Below are positions 1 to 6,623 of a DNA stretch of 7,835 bases, piece by piece. Within the stretch, counting starts at the first letter, position 1; each line of letters starts with the position of its first letter. Source of the stretch: Streptomyces sp. NRRL F-5123 (GTDB lineage Bacteria; Actinomycetota; Actinomycetes; Streptomycetales; Streptomycetaceae); assembly GCF_000721495.1 (NCBI RefSeq), contig NZ_JOHY01000112.1, positions 1 through 7,835 of the forward strand, written 5' to 3'. The notes under the pieces were generated by a model. It did not search any database. It had not been told where the DNA came from and saw only the letters and a program-made list of their open reading frames with translations. A program made the translations under genes and the position numbers.

Positions 1-3000
1 GGTCTTCGACTACCCGACGCTCCACGCGCTCGCGGGCTATCTGGACGAGCAGATCGGGGGCACCACCGCAGTTCCGGCTGCTGCCGCGCCCAGTCCCACG
101 TCTGTCGGCACGGGTGACGATCCGATCGTGATCGTGGGGATGGCCTGCCGGCTGCCGGGCGGGATCGAGTCGCCCGGCGAGCTGTGGCAAGCGGTGGTGG
201 ACGGCCTCGACGCGGTCTCGGAGTTCCCCGCCGACCGCGGCTGGGATCTCGCCGAACTCTACGACCCCGACCCCGACCACGCCGGGACGAGTTATGCGCG
301 GCACGGTGGGTTCCTGACGGGTGCGGGTGATTTCGACGCCGACTTCTTCGGGATCAGTCCGCGTGAGGCCGCGGCGATGGATCCGCAGCAGCGGCTGCTG
401 CTGGAGACGGCGTGGGAGGCGCTGGAGCACTCGGCGATCGACCCGACCTCGCTGCGCGGCACCCGCACCGGCGTCTTCACCGGCCTCATGGCCGGCGAGT
501 ACGGGCCGCCGCTGCACGAATCCGTCGACGGTATGGAGGGGTTCCGCATGCTCGGCAGCGCGTCGAGCGTGGCGTCGGGCCGGATCTCGTACCTGCTGGG
601 TCTTGAGGGCCCGGCGATGACGGTGGACACAGCGTGCTCGTCCTCACTGGTCGCCCTGCATCTGGCCGCCCAGGCGCTGCGGAACGGTGAGTGCTCGCTC
701 GCGCTGGCCGGGGGCGTCACGGTGATGTCGTCCCCGACGACGTTCGTGGAGTTCTCCCGCCAGCGGGCGATGTCCCCCGACGGGCGGTGCAAGGCGTTCT
801 CGGACGCCGCCGACGGCGCGGGGTGGGCCGAGGGCGTGGGCCTGCTCGTGGTCGAACGGCTCTCCGACGCCGAACGCAACGGCCACCAGGTCCTCGCCGT
901 CGTACGGGGTTCCGCCGTGAACCAGGACGGCGCCTCGAACGGCCTGACCGCCCCGAACGGCCCCTCCCAACAGCGCGTCATCCGCGACGCGTTGACGGGC
1001 GCGGAGCTGAACGGCGCCGACGTGGACGCGGTGGAGGCGCACGGCACCGGCACTCCGCTCGGCGACCCGATCGAGGCACAGGCGCTGCTTGCCACCTACG
1101 GCCGACAGCGTCCGGACGACCGCCCGTTGTGGCTGGGCTCGATCAAGTCGAACATCGGTCACGCGCAGGCGGCGGCCGGGGTCGCGGGCATCATCAAGAT
1201 GGTCGAGGCGATGCGGCACGGCGTCCTCCCGCGCACGCTGCACGCCGACGAACCGACCCACCACGTCGACTGGGAGCAGGGCCAGGTCCGGCTGCTGACC
1301 GAGAACCGGCCCTGGCCGGAGGTGGACCGGCCCCGCCGCGCGGCGGTGTCCTCCTTCGGCATCAGCGGCACCAACGCCCACGTCATCCTCGAAGCGCCCG
1401 CGGCAGAGGCCACCGAGCCCGCGTCCGCCGACGAGGACGGGCCCGCGCCCCTCACCCCCTGGGTGCTGTCGGCGCGGACCGGGGACGGCGTACGGCGCCA
1501 GGCCGCGCGGCTGCTCGCACACCTCGACGCCCACCCCGGACTCGACCCGGGCGACATCGGGTTCACCCTTGCCTCCGGGCGGGCCCTGCTCGACCACCGG
1601 GCCGTCGTCCTCGGCGCGGACCGCGACGCCACGGCCTCGGCCCTTGCCGCCGTGGCCGCCGGTGAGGACACACCGGACGCAGTGCTCGGTGCGGTGGGGT
1701 CCGCGGGATCCGGCGGGGTGGCGCTGGTGTTCTCCGGCCAGGGCGCGCAGCGCGCCGGGGCGGGCCGGGAGCTGTACGAGCGGTACCCCGTCTTCGCCGG
1801 GACCTTCGACGCCGTGTGCGCGGCCGTGGACGCGCACCTCGACGGGTACGTCGAACACCCGCTCCGCGACGTCGCGTTCGCGCCCGCGGACTCGCCCCTG
1901 GCGGCGCTGCTCGACCAGAGCGTGTACACGCAGACCGCGCTGTTCGCACTGGAGACGGCGCTGTGGGAGCTGCTGCGGTCGTGGGGTGTCGCGCCCGACT
2001 ACGTCATGGGGCACTCGCTCGGAGAGATCACCGCGGCCTGCGCGGCGGGCGTGCTGTCCCTGCCCGACGCGTGCGCCCTGGTCGCGGCGCGCGGCCGGCT
2101 GATGCAGGCGCTGCCGGAGGGCGGCGCGATGCTCGCGGTCGAGGCCGACGAACAGGAGGTCGGCTCCCACCTGGAGGCGGCCGGACTGACGGAGGCGGCG
2201 GGCATCGCGGCGGTCAACGGACCGCGGGCCGTGGTGGTTTCGGGCGACGAGGCAGCCGTGGGCGCCGTCGCCGACCACTTCCGGTCCGCCGGGCGGCGGG
2301 TGCGCCGGCTGCCGGTCTCGCACGCCTTCCACTCGCACCGCACGGAGCCGATGCTGGCGGAGTTCGCCGAGGTGCTGTCCGGTCTGGCCTTCGAGCCGCC
2401 GCGCATCCCCGTCGTCTCCAACCTCACCGGCGAACTCGCCGATCCCGCGCACCTGTGCACGCCCGCGTACTGGGTCGAACACGTCCGCCGGGCCGTGCGG
2501 TTCGCCGACGGCGTGCGCTGCCTGGCCGGCCGCGGGGTCACCAGCTACCTGGAGGTCGGTCCGGCGGCCGTGCTCACGCCGATGGCGCACGCCACCCTCG
2601 ACGCGGCGCTGCCGGACGGCCGTTACGCCGCCGTGGCGACGCTCACCCCCGGGCGGCCCGAGGCGCAGGCGCTGGCCGGTGCGCTGGCCCTGCCGTTCAC
2701 GAGCGGCATGCCCGTGGCGTGGGAGCGGACGCTGCCGGGCGGACGCCGGGTGGAGCTGCCCGGCTACCCGTTCGCGCGGCAGCGCTACTGGCAGGCGGCC
2801 GACGAGACGGTCACCGGACTGCGCGCCGCGGGGCTCGGCGTCACCCGGCATCCGCTGCTCGGCGCCGCCGTGCACCTGCCCGACGGGCAGACCGTCCTCA
2901 CCGGACGGCTGCTGCCGGGGGCGCAGCCCTGGCTCGCCGACCACGCCGTGGACGGCACACCGCTGCTGCCCGGCACCGCCTTCCTCGAACTGGCCCTGCA

Positions 3001-6000
3001 CGCCGGGGCCGAGACCGGCTGCCCGGTCGTCGAGGAACTGACCCTGAGCACACCCCTCGCGCTGCCCTCCGGCGCCGCGGTGTACTTCCAGGCGGTCGTG
3101 GGCGCCGCGGACGAGGACGGCCGCAGGACGATCGCCCTGCACTCCACGGACTCGCCCTCCGCCCCGGCCGCCGGGGCCTCCGTCCGCCACGCGACGGGCG
3201 TGCTCGCCCCGGCCGCCCCGCTGCCGCCTGCGCAGTGGACCTGGCCGCCGGAGGGCGCGGCGCCCGTACCGCTGGACGGCTTCTACGCCGCGATGGCCGA
3301 CCGCGGCTACGGCTACGGCCCGGCCTTCCGCGGCCTGCGCGCGGCCTGGCGCACCGCGGACGAGCTCTACGCGGAGGTCGAACTCCCCGTGGAACCGGGT
3401 GGGTTCGGCCTGCACCCCGCCCTCCTGGACGCCGCCCTGCACACCGTCACACTGGGCCTGCCGGACCTGGCCGGGAGCGGCGGGGACCGGCCCCTGCTGC
3501 CGTTCTCGTGGACCGGCGTGACCCTGGAGGCCACCCGTGCCGCCGCACTGCGGGTCCGGCTTGCGGCGACCGGTGACGGGGCGGTCTCCCTGACCGCGGC
3601 CGACACGACCGGCCGGCCCGTCGTCACCGTGGACGCCCTCGCGCTGCGGCCGATGGCGGCGGGCGCGGTCGCGGACCGGCACGGCGGCCTGCACCTGCGC
3701 TGGCGTCCGCTGCCCGCCGCGAGCGGCGCAACACCCCCGGCGGACCTCGCGGTCGTCGCCGTCGAACCGGGCGGCGACCCGCGGACCCGGCTGGCCGAGG
3801 TGCTGGAGCAGGTCCAGCGCTTCCTCGCCCGCCCGGTGAGCGACCGCGCGCGGCTCGCCGTCGTCACCCGGGGCACGCTCATGGACCGGCCCGACCCGGT
3901 CAGCGCGGCGGTGTGGGGGATGCTGCGCTCCGCCCAGGCCGAGCACCCCGGACGGCTCCTGCTGGTCGATGCGGACAGCCGGTCGGACGAGGCCCTGGCA
4001 ACGGCCGCCGCCACCGGTGAGCCGCAGGTCGCCGTCCGCGGCGGCCGCGCGTTCGCGCCCCGCCTCACCCGGACCGGCCCGCCCCTGCTGCCGCTCCCGG
4101 ACGCACCCAACTGGCGGCTGCGCACCGAGGTCCCCGGCGCCCCGGCCCTCGTCGCCGTCCCCGACCCGGACGTGCCGCTGGGCGCGTACGACATCCGCGT
4201 GTCGCTGCGCGCCGCGGCGACGGACGCCGGGCGCTGGACCGCGGCCGACCTCGCGCATCCGGCCGCCGCAGCGCATGCGGCTGCCGCCGGGCGTCCGGCC
4301 GCCGCTGTCCACATGGCCGATCCCGCCGACCCGGCCGACCTCGCGCACCCGGCCGACGCCGGGACGTCTCCGGCCGACGCCGGGACGTCCTGGGCCGGTG
4401 CCGGGGTGGTCGTGGAGACCGGGGCGGCCGTCACCGCTCTCGCCGTCGGGGACCGCGTGTTCGGCGTGCTCCCGGGTGGCGAGGCTCCGGGGCGGCTCGT
4501 GGTGACCGACCACCGGGACGTGGCGCGGGTCCCGGACGGCTGGAGCTTCGCGCAGGCGGCCGCGGCCGCGCCCGCGTTCCTCACCGCCTGGCACGCTCTG
4601 GCCGACCTGGCCCGTACCGGCCCCGGGGACCAGGTGCTGGTGCACGGCGCCGGAACGGCCGTCGGCCTGGCCGCGGTACAGGTCGCCCGGCATCTCGGCG
4701 CGGAGGTGTACGCCACCGCCCCGGCCGGTGCCCGCGACGTCCTGGGCGGCCTGGGGCTGGACGCGGCGCACCTGGCCTCGCCGGAGGCCGACGCCTTCCC
4801 CAAGACCCTCCCGGCCGGCATCCACGTGGTCCTCGACCCGGTGGGCGGGGACACCGCCGAGGCGTCGGCCGCGCTCCTCGCCACCGGGGGCCGCTACGTG
4901 GCCGTGGCCGGGCGGTACGAGGCGCCGGGCCACGCTACGTGCCCCGAGTCGGCCCCCGTCCGCGCCGCGGACGCCGGGCCCGCCCGGCAGCGGGAGATCC
5001 TGGCCGGCCTGGCGGGGCTGCTCGCCCGGGCGGTGCCGCCGCCCGTGCACGGTCTCGACGTACGGGCCGCCGCCGCGGGCCGCGCCCTGCCGGACGAGCC
5101 GCCCGGCACCGCGGCCGGTCCGGAGGCCGCGGAGGTCCTGACCTTCCCCCGGCCCCTCGACCCGGACGGCACGGTCGTCGTGACCGGGGCGAGCGGCACG
5201 CTGGCGCAGCACGTCGTACGCCGACTGGTCGGCGAACACGGCGTGCGGCACCTGCTGCTGCTCAGCCGCAGCGGCGCCGGGCTGCCCGCGGACCTGCCCG
5301 ACGGGCAGGTGACCGCGCAGGCGGTGGCCTGCGACGTCGGCGACCGCGACGCGCTCGCCCGCGCCCTGGCCCGCGTCCCCGCCGAGCACCCGCTGACCGC
5401 CGTGGTGCACACCGCGGGCGTCCTCGACGACGGTGTCCTGGAAGCCCTCACCCCCGAACGGCTCGGCACCGTGCTGCGGCCGAAGGCGGACGCGGTACGG
5501 CACCTGGACGAGCTGACCGCCGACGCCGACCTGGCGGCCTTCGTGGTCTTCTCCTCCGCGGCCGGCGTGCTCGGCTCGCCCGGGCAGGCCAACTACGCCG
5601 CCGCCAACGCCTATGTGGACGCGTTCGCGGCCCGCAGGCACCAGGACGGACGGCCCGCCGTCTCGCTCGCCTGGGGCATGTGGAGCGAGGCGAGCGGCAT
5701 GACGTCCGGCCTCGGCGACACCGACCGCGGCCGGATCGCCCGCAGCGGACTTCTGCCGACCGGCACCGACGAGGGGCTCGCCGCCTTCGACCGGGCGCTC
5801 ACGGCGGCCGTGCCGTTCCTCGTCCCGGCGCGCGCCGACACCGCGGCCCTGCAAACGCCCACCGCACCGGTGCTCCTGCGCGACCTCGCGCCCGCCCCCT
5901 CCCGGCGCACCGCCACCGCGGCCGCCCCGGTGGCGCCGGAGCCGCTGCGCGACCGGCTGCTCGAACTGCCCCCCGAGCGGCGCCGCGAGGCGCTGCTCGA

Positions 6001-6514
6001 CATCCTGCGCGCCGAGGCGGCCGCGGTGCTCGGCTACGGCGACCCGCGCCGCATCCCCGCGGACGGCGCCTTCCGCGACCTCGGCTTCGACTCCCTCACC
6101 GCCGTCGAACTCCGCAACCGGGTCGGCGCCCGGACCGGCCTCCGGCTCAGCTCCACCGCGGTGTTCGACCATCCCAGCCCCAGCGCCCTGGTCGACCACA
6201 TGCTCTCCGGGCTCGCGCCCGCCCCCGCCGAGAAGGGCGGCGGCGAACCCACCTACGAGCAGGTCATGGCCGACCTCACCCGGCTCCGCAGCCACATGTC
6301 GGCACTGAACCTGACCGGCGCCCAGCGCACCGCCCTGGCCGAGACCGTCCGCAGCATGTCGGTGCCCTGGAAGGCACCGGACTCCCCGGCACAGGCCGAG
6401 GAGAAGGCTCCCGCAGACCTCGAATCGGCGAGCGCGGCGGAGGTCCTCGCCTTCGTCACGAACAGCCTCGGCATCTCCGTCTCCGGCGACGAACCGCCCA
6501 CCGACCCGAGTTGA
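1..6514 (+). CDS. Type I modular PKS, 3' part: ACP end, then KS-AT-DH-(ER-like)-KR-ACP-docking; 5' truncated
   Basis: This gene encodes a multidomain polyketide synthase subunit that extends and modifies an ACP-bound acyl chain in the cytoplasm. The frame is open from base 2 with no stop, and the first visible residues ([17 protein letters not shown]) are the end of an upstream ACP. The true start is therefore outside the window, and the GTG at 128 lies inside the KS and is not a start. 2170 residues are visible. Counting residue 1 at base 2, the order is ACP tail 1-20, KS 40-465, AT ~573-868, DH ~950-1220, KR structural part ~1230-1360, ER-like ~1370-1715, KR ~1723-1930, ACP ~1985-2065 and a docking tail to 2170. 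The TGA stop is at 6512-6514. The next PKS gene follows after 10 bases in the same direction, so the two are almost certainly co-transcribed. KS, AT, DH, KR and ACP keep their catalytic residues; the ER does not. Predicted role: malonyl extension followed by ketoreduction and dehydration. The product is unknown. Confidence 0.97.
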   Translation, partial: VFDYPTLHALAGYLDEQIGGTTAVPAAAAPSPTSVGTGDDPIVIVGMACRLPGGIESPGELWQAVVDGLDAVSEFPADRGWDLAELYDPDPDHAGTSYARHGGFLTGAGDFDADFFGISPREAAAMDPQQRLLLETAWEALEHSAIDPTSLRGTRTGVFTGLMAGEYGPPLHESVDGMEGFRMLGSASSVASGRISYLLGLEGPAMTVDTACSSSLVALHLAAQALRNGECSLALAGGVTVMSSPTTFVEFSRQRAMSPDGRCKAFSDAADGAGWAEGVGLLVVERLSDAERNGHQVLAVVRGSAVNQDGASNGLTAPNGPSQQRVIRDALTGAELNGADVDAVEAHGTGTPLGDPIEAQALLATYGRQRPDDRPLWLGSIKSNIGHAQAAAGVAGIIKMVEAMRHGVLPRTLHADEPTHHVDWEQGQVRLLTENRPWPEVDRPRRAAVSSFGISGTNAHVILEAPAAEATEPASADEDGPAPLTPWVLSARTGDGVRRQAARLLAHLDAHPGLDPGDIGFTLASGRALLDHRAVVLGADRDATASALAAVAAGEDTPDAVLGAVGSAGSGGVALVFSGQGAQRAGAGRELYERYPVFAGTFDAVCAAVDAHLDGYVEHPLRDVAFAPADSPLAALLDQSVYTQTALFALETALWELLRSWGVAPDYVMGHSLGEITAACAAGVLSLPDACALVAARGRLMQALPEGGAMLAVEADEQEVGSHLEAAGLTEAAGIAAVNGPRAVVVSGDEAAVGAVADHFRSAGRRVRRLPVSHAFHSHRTEPMLAEFAEVLSGLAFEPPRIPVVSNLTGELADPAHLCTPAYWVEHVRRAVRFADGVRCLAGRGVTSYLEVGPAAVLTPMAHATLDAALPDGRYAAVATLTPGRPEAQALAGALALPFTSGMPVAWERTLPGGRRVELPGYPFARQRYWQAADETVTGLRAAGLGVTRHPLLGAAVHLPDGQTVLTGRLLPGAQPWLADHAVDGTPLLPGTAFLELALHAGAETGCPVVEELTLSTPLALPSGAAVYFQAVVGAADEDGRRTIALHSTDSPSAPAAGASVRHATGVLAPAAPLPPAQWTWPPEGAAPVPLDGFYAAMADRGYGYGPAFRGLRAAWRTADELYAEVELPVEPGGFGLHPALLDAALHTVTLGLPDLAGSGGDRPLLPFSWTGVTLEATRAAALRVRLAATGDGAVSLTAADTTGRPVVTVDALALRPMAAGAVADRHGGLHLRWRPLPAASGATPPADLAVVAVEPGGDPRTRLAEVLEQVQRFLARPVSDRARLAVVTRGTLMDRPDPVSAAVWGMLRSAQAEHPGRLLLVDADSRSDEALATAAATGEPQVAVRGGRAFAPRLTRTGPPLLPLPDAPNWRLRTEVPGAPALVAVPDPDVPLGAYDIRVSLRAAATDAGRWTAADLAHPAAAAHAAAAGRPAAAVHMADPADPADLAHPADAGTSPADAGTSWAGAGVVVETGAAVTALAVGDRVFGVLPGGEAPGRLVVTDHRDVARVPDGWSFAQAAAAAPAFLTAWHALADLARTGPGDQVLVHGAGTAVGLAAVQVARHLGAEVYATAPAGARDVLGGLGLDAAHLASPEADAFPKTLPAGIHVVLDPVGGDTAEASAALLATGGRYVAVAGRYEAPGHATCPESAPVRAADAGPARQREILAGLAGLLARAVPPPVHGLDVRAAAAGRALPDEPPGTAAGPEAAEVLTFPRPLDPDGTVVVTGASGTLAQHVVRRLVGEHGVRHLLLLSRSGAGLPADLPDGQVTAQAVACDVGDRDALARALARVPAEHPLTAVVHTAGVLDDGVLEALTPERLGTVLRPKADAVRHLDELTADADLAAFVVFSSAAGVLGSPGQANYAAANAYVDAFAARRHQDGRPAVSLAWGMWSEASGMTSGLGDTDRGRIARSGLLPTGTDEGLAAFDRALTAAVPFLVPARADTAALQTPTAPVLLRDLAPAPSRRTATAAAPVAPEPLRDRLLELPPERRREALLDILRAEAAAVLGYGDPRRIPADGAFRDLGFDSLTAVELRNRVGARTGLRLSSTAVFDHPSPSALVDHMLSGLAPAPAEKGGGEPTYEQVMADLTRLRSHMSALNLTGAQRTALAETVRSMSVPWKAPDSPAQAEEKAPADLESASAAEVLAFVTNSLGISVSGDEPPTDPS
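2..61 (+). other. C-terminal end of an upstream acyl carrier protein domain
   Basis: The motif [17 protein letters not shown] matches the last helix region that follows the phosphopantetheine serine in PKS ACPs, and compares with [15 protein letters not shown] at the end of the complete ACP in this window. The serine itself lies upstream. This shows that the protein holds at least one earlier loading or extension module. A short Ala/Pro/Thr-rich linker (bases 62-118) joins it to the KS. Confidence 0.85.
119..1396 (+). other. Ketosynthase (KS) domain, intact
   Basis: The KS accepts the growing chain on a cysteine and condenses it with the extender unit on the ACP. It is 426 residues long, a normal length. 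The catalytic triad is present: Cys212 in DTACSSS (codon at 635), His347 in EAHGTGT (codon at 1040) and His387 in KSNIGH (codon at 1160). The Cys-His-His spacing of 135 and 40 residues matches canonical modular KS domains. The start motif is [15 protein letters not shown] and the end motif is [11 protein letters not shown]. It has an active-site Cys rather than Gln, so it is an extension KS and not a decarboxylating loading KS. Confidence 0.96.
689..756 (+). repeat. Long near-identical KS segment, copy 1 (copy 2 at 7155-7222)
   Basis: 68 bases match the second KS with one mismatch (position 718 against 7184). The segment encodes [19 protein letters not shown] and what follows. Identity at third codon positions is higher than protein conservation alone requires, consistent with recent duplication or gene conversion between KS domains. 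Confidence 0.8.
1718..2605 (+). other. Acyltransferase (AT) domain, malonyl-CoA type
   Basis: The AT loads the extender unit onto the ACP. It starts at [11 protein letters not shown], with the nucleophile Ser672 in GHSLGE (codon at 2015). The specificity motif is HAFH at residues 774-777 (from base 2321), where methylmalonyl-type ATs usually carry YASH. The upstream block [10 protein letters not shown] is also of malonyl type. Both signatures agree, so malonyl-CoA is the likely extender and no methyl branch is expected. The AT is followed by the usual post-AT linker ending in PFARQRYW near 2790. Confidence 0.92.
2849..3660 (+). other. Dehydratase (DH) domain, probably active
   Basis: The DH removes water from the beta-hydroxyacyl-ACP made by the KR. 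It starts at [10 protein letters not shown]. The double-hotdog catalytic histidine is His981 in [10 protein letters not shown] (codon at 2942), which fits the HxxxGxxxxP motif. The second catalytic residue is Asp1143 in [10 protein letters not shown] (codon at 3428). [10 protein letters not shown] and [10 protein letters not shown] are the other conserved DH blocks, and both are present. Nothing looks degenerate, so an enoyl product is expected. Confidence 0.92.
3690..4090 (+). other. KR structural (non-catalytic) subdomain, shortened
   Basis: The stretch from HLRWRPLP to [12 protein letters not shown] is the structural half of a split ketoreductase, which in fully reducing modules sits before the ER. 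Recognisable blocks are [25 protein letters not shown] and [10 protein letters not shown]. It is only about 130 residues, against roughly 180-200 in the modules I know. The missing part seems to be the first strand-helix region between the opening W-x-P motif and the VVAVEPGGD strand. Boundaries are approximate. Confidence 0.75.
4242..4355 (+). repeat. 24-bp direct repeat pair, 90 bp apart, inside the ER-like region
   Basis: The copies lie at 4242-4265 and 4332-4355 and differ at one base (t/c at the 17th position). They encode ADLAHPA in the same frame, exactly 30 codons apart. They flank an Ala-rich stretch and look like the outcome of a local in-frame duplication. Confidence 0.8.
4350..4391 (+). 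repeat. 21-bp tandem duplication encoding PADAGTS twice
   Basis: Units 4350-4370 and 4371-4391 share their first 19 bases and differ only in the last two. The 21-base unit keeps the frame and gives [14 protein letters not shown]. It abuts the 24-bp repeat, so this segment of the ER-like region is low-complexity and grew by slippage or duplication. Confidence 0.85.
5162..5790 (+). other. Ketoreductase (KR) catalytic domain, B-type, probably active
   Basis: The KR reduces the beta-keto group with NADPH. The catalytic set is complete: Lys1828, Ser1852, Tyr1865 (codon at 5594) and Asn1869, with the K-S-Y-N spacing of 24, 13 and 4 residues seen in active KRs. The LDD motif at residues 1808-1810 (base 5423) marks a B-type KR. 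B-type KRs give the D-hydroxy product, and with the DH this normally leads to a trans double bond. The cofactor loop reads TGASGTLA, with Ala1735 in place of the usual last Gly; this is mild and probably tolerated. With a malonyl extender there is no alpha-methyl stereocentre. Confidence 0.9.
5950..6205 (+). other. Acyl carrier protein (ACP) domain
   Basis: The motif [15 protein letters not shown] holds the phosphopantetheine attachment Ser2031 (codon at 6092). The surrounding helices, from [16 protein letters not shown] to [15 protein letters not shown], are of normal length and sequence. It carries the chain within this module and hands it to the next protein. Confidence 0.95.
6245..6511 (+). 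other. C-terminal docking region of the first PKS protein
   Basis: About 90 residues follow the ACP. They contain two helical stretches ([19 protein letters not shown] and [14 protein letters not shown]), a Pro/Ala/Glu linker, and a final acidic helix around [19 protein letters not shown]. This matches the architecture of class 1 (DEBS-type) C-terminal docking domains: a dimerising helix pair plus a terminal recognition helix. No thioesterase is present, so the chain is passed on rather than released. The expected partner is the N-terminal helix encoded at 6525. Confidence 0.85.
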
Positions 6515-6521
6515 GAGTGAG
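6513..6521 (+). promoter_or_regulatory. Weak purine-rich ribosome-binding site before the second PKS gene
   Basis: The sequence gagagtgag lies 4-12 bases before the ATG at 6525 and overlaps the stop codon of the upstream gene. It is only a partial Shine-Dalgarno match, so translational coupling with the upstream gene is likely. A GTG at 6517 is in another frame and cannot be the start. Confidence 0.45.
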
Positions 6522-6524
6522 TTC

Positions 6525-6623
6525 ATGGCCACCGAAGAAGAGCTGCTGAAGTACCTCAAGGCGGTCTCCGAGGAACTGCACGCCACCCGCGGCCGGTTGC
6601 AGGAGCTGGAGAGCCGCCGCGAC
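6525..6623 (+). other. N-terminal docking (coiled-coil) helix
   Basis: Residues 1-33 have heptad-spaced Leu and charged residues ([26 protein letters not shown]), typical of class 1 N-terminal docking domains that sit just before a KS. It should pair with the C-terminal tail of the preceding protein, which ends in the matching class of helix. The pairing is inferred from class and gene order. Confidence 0.88.

Larger units (their letters stand above)
4109..5150 (+). other. Degenerate enoylreductase (ER)-like region, probably inactive
   Basis: The position between the KR halves and the medium-chain dehydrogenase-like pattern ([48 protein letters not shown]) identify an ER. An intact ER would reduce the enoyl group with NADPH. 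Here the usual RAAGLNFRDVLIALGMYP block reads [18 protein letters not shown] (residues 1403-1420). This replaces LNFRD and puts His1419 where the conserved Tyr sits. The cofactor loop HAAAGGVGMA reads [10 protein letters not shown] (from His1548). The later MGKTD and HVGKVVLT blocks are absent. The GGEGAG region is replaced by an Ala/Pro/Asp-rich insert of about 50 residues. DPVGGD (from Asp1612) resembles quinone-oxidoreductase-type relatives more than PKS ERs, which have NSLxGEF. Loss of activity is inferred, not shown. Confidence 0.8.

Noticed and set aside
128..130. GTG as the start codon of the large PKS gene
   Set aside because: The frame is open upstream to base 2 and encodes an ACP end and linker, and the GTG lies inside the KS start motif DPIVIVG.
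119..1396. The first KS being a loading-type KSQ or an inactive KS
   Set aside because: The active-site residue is Cys, both histidines are present, and their spacing is canonical.
6512..6524. A terminator or promoter between the two PKS genes
   Set aside because: Only 10 bases separate stop and start, with no room for either. Co-transcription is the simple reading.
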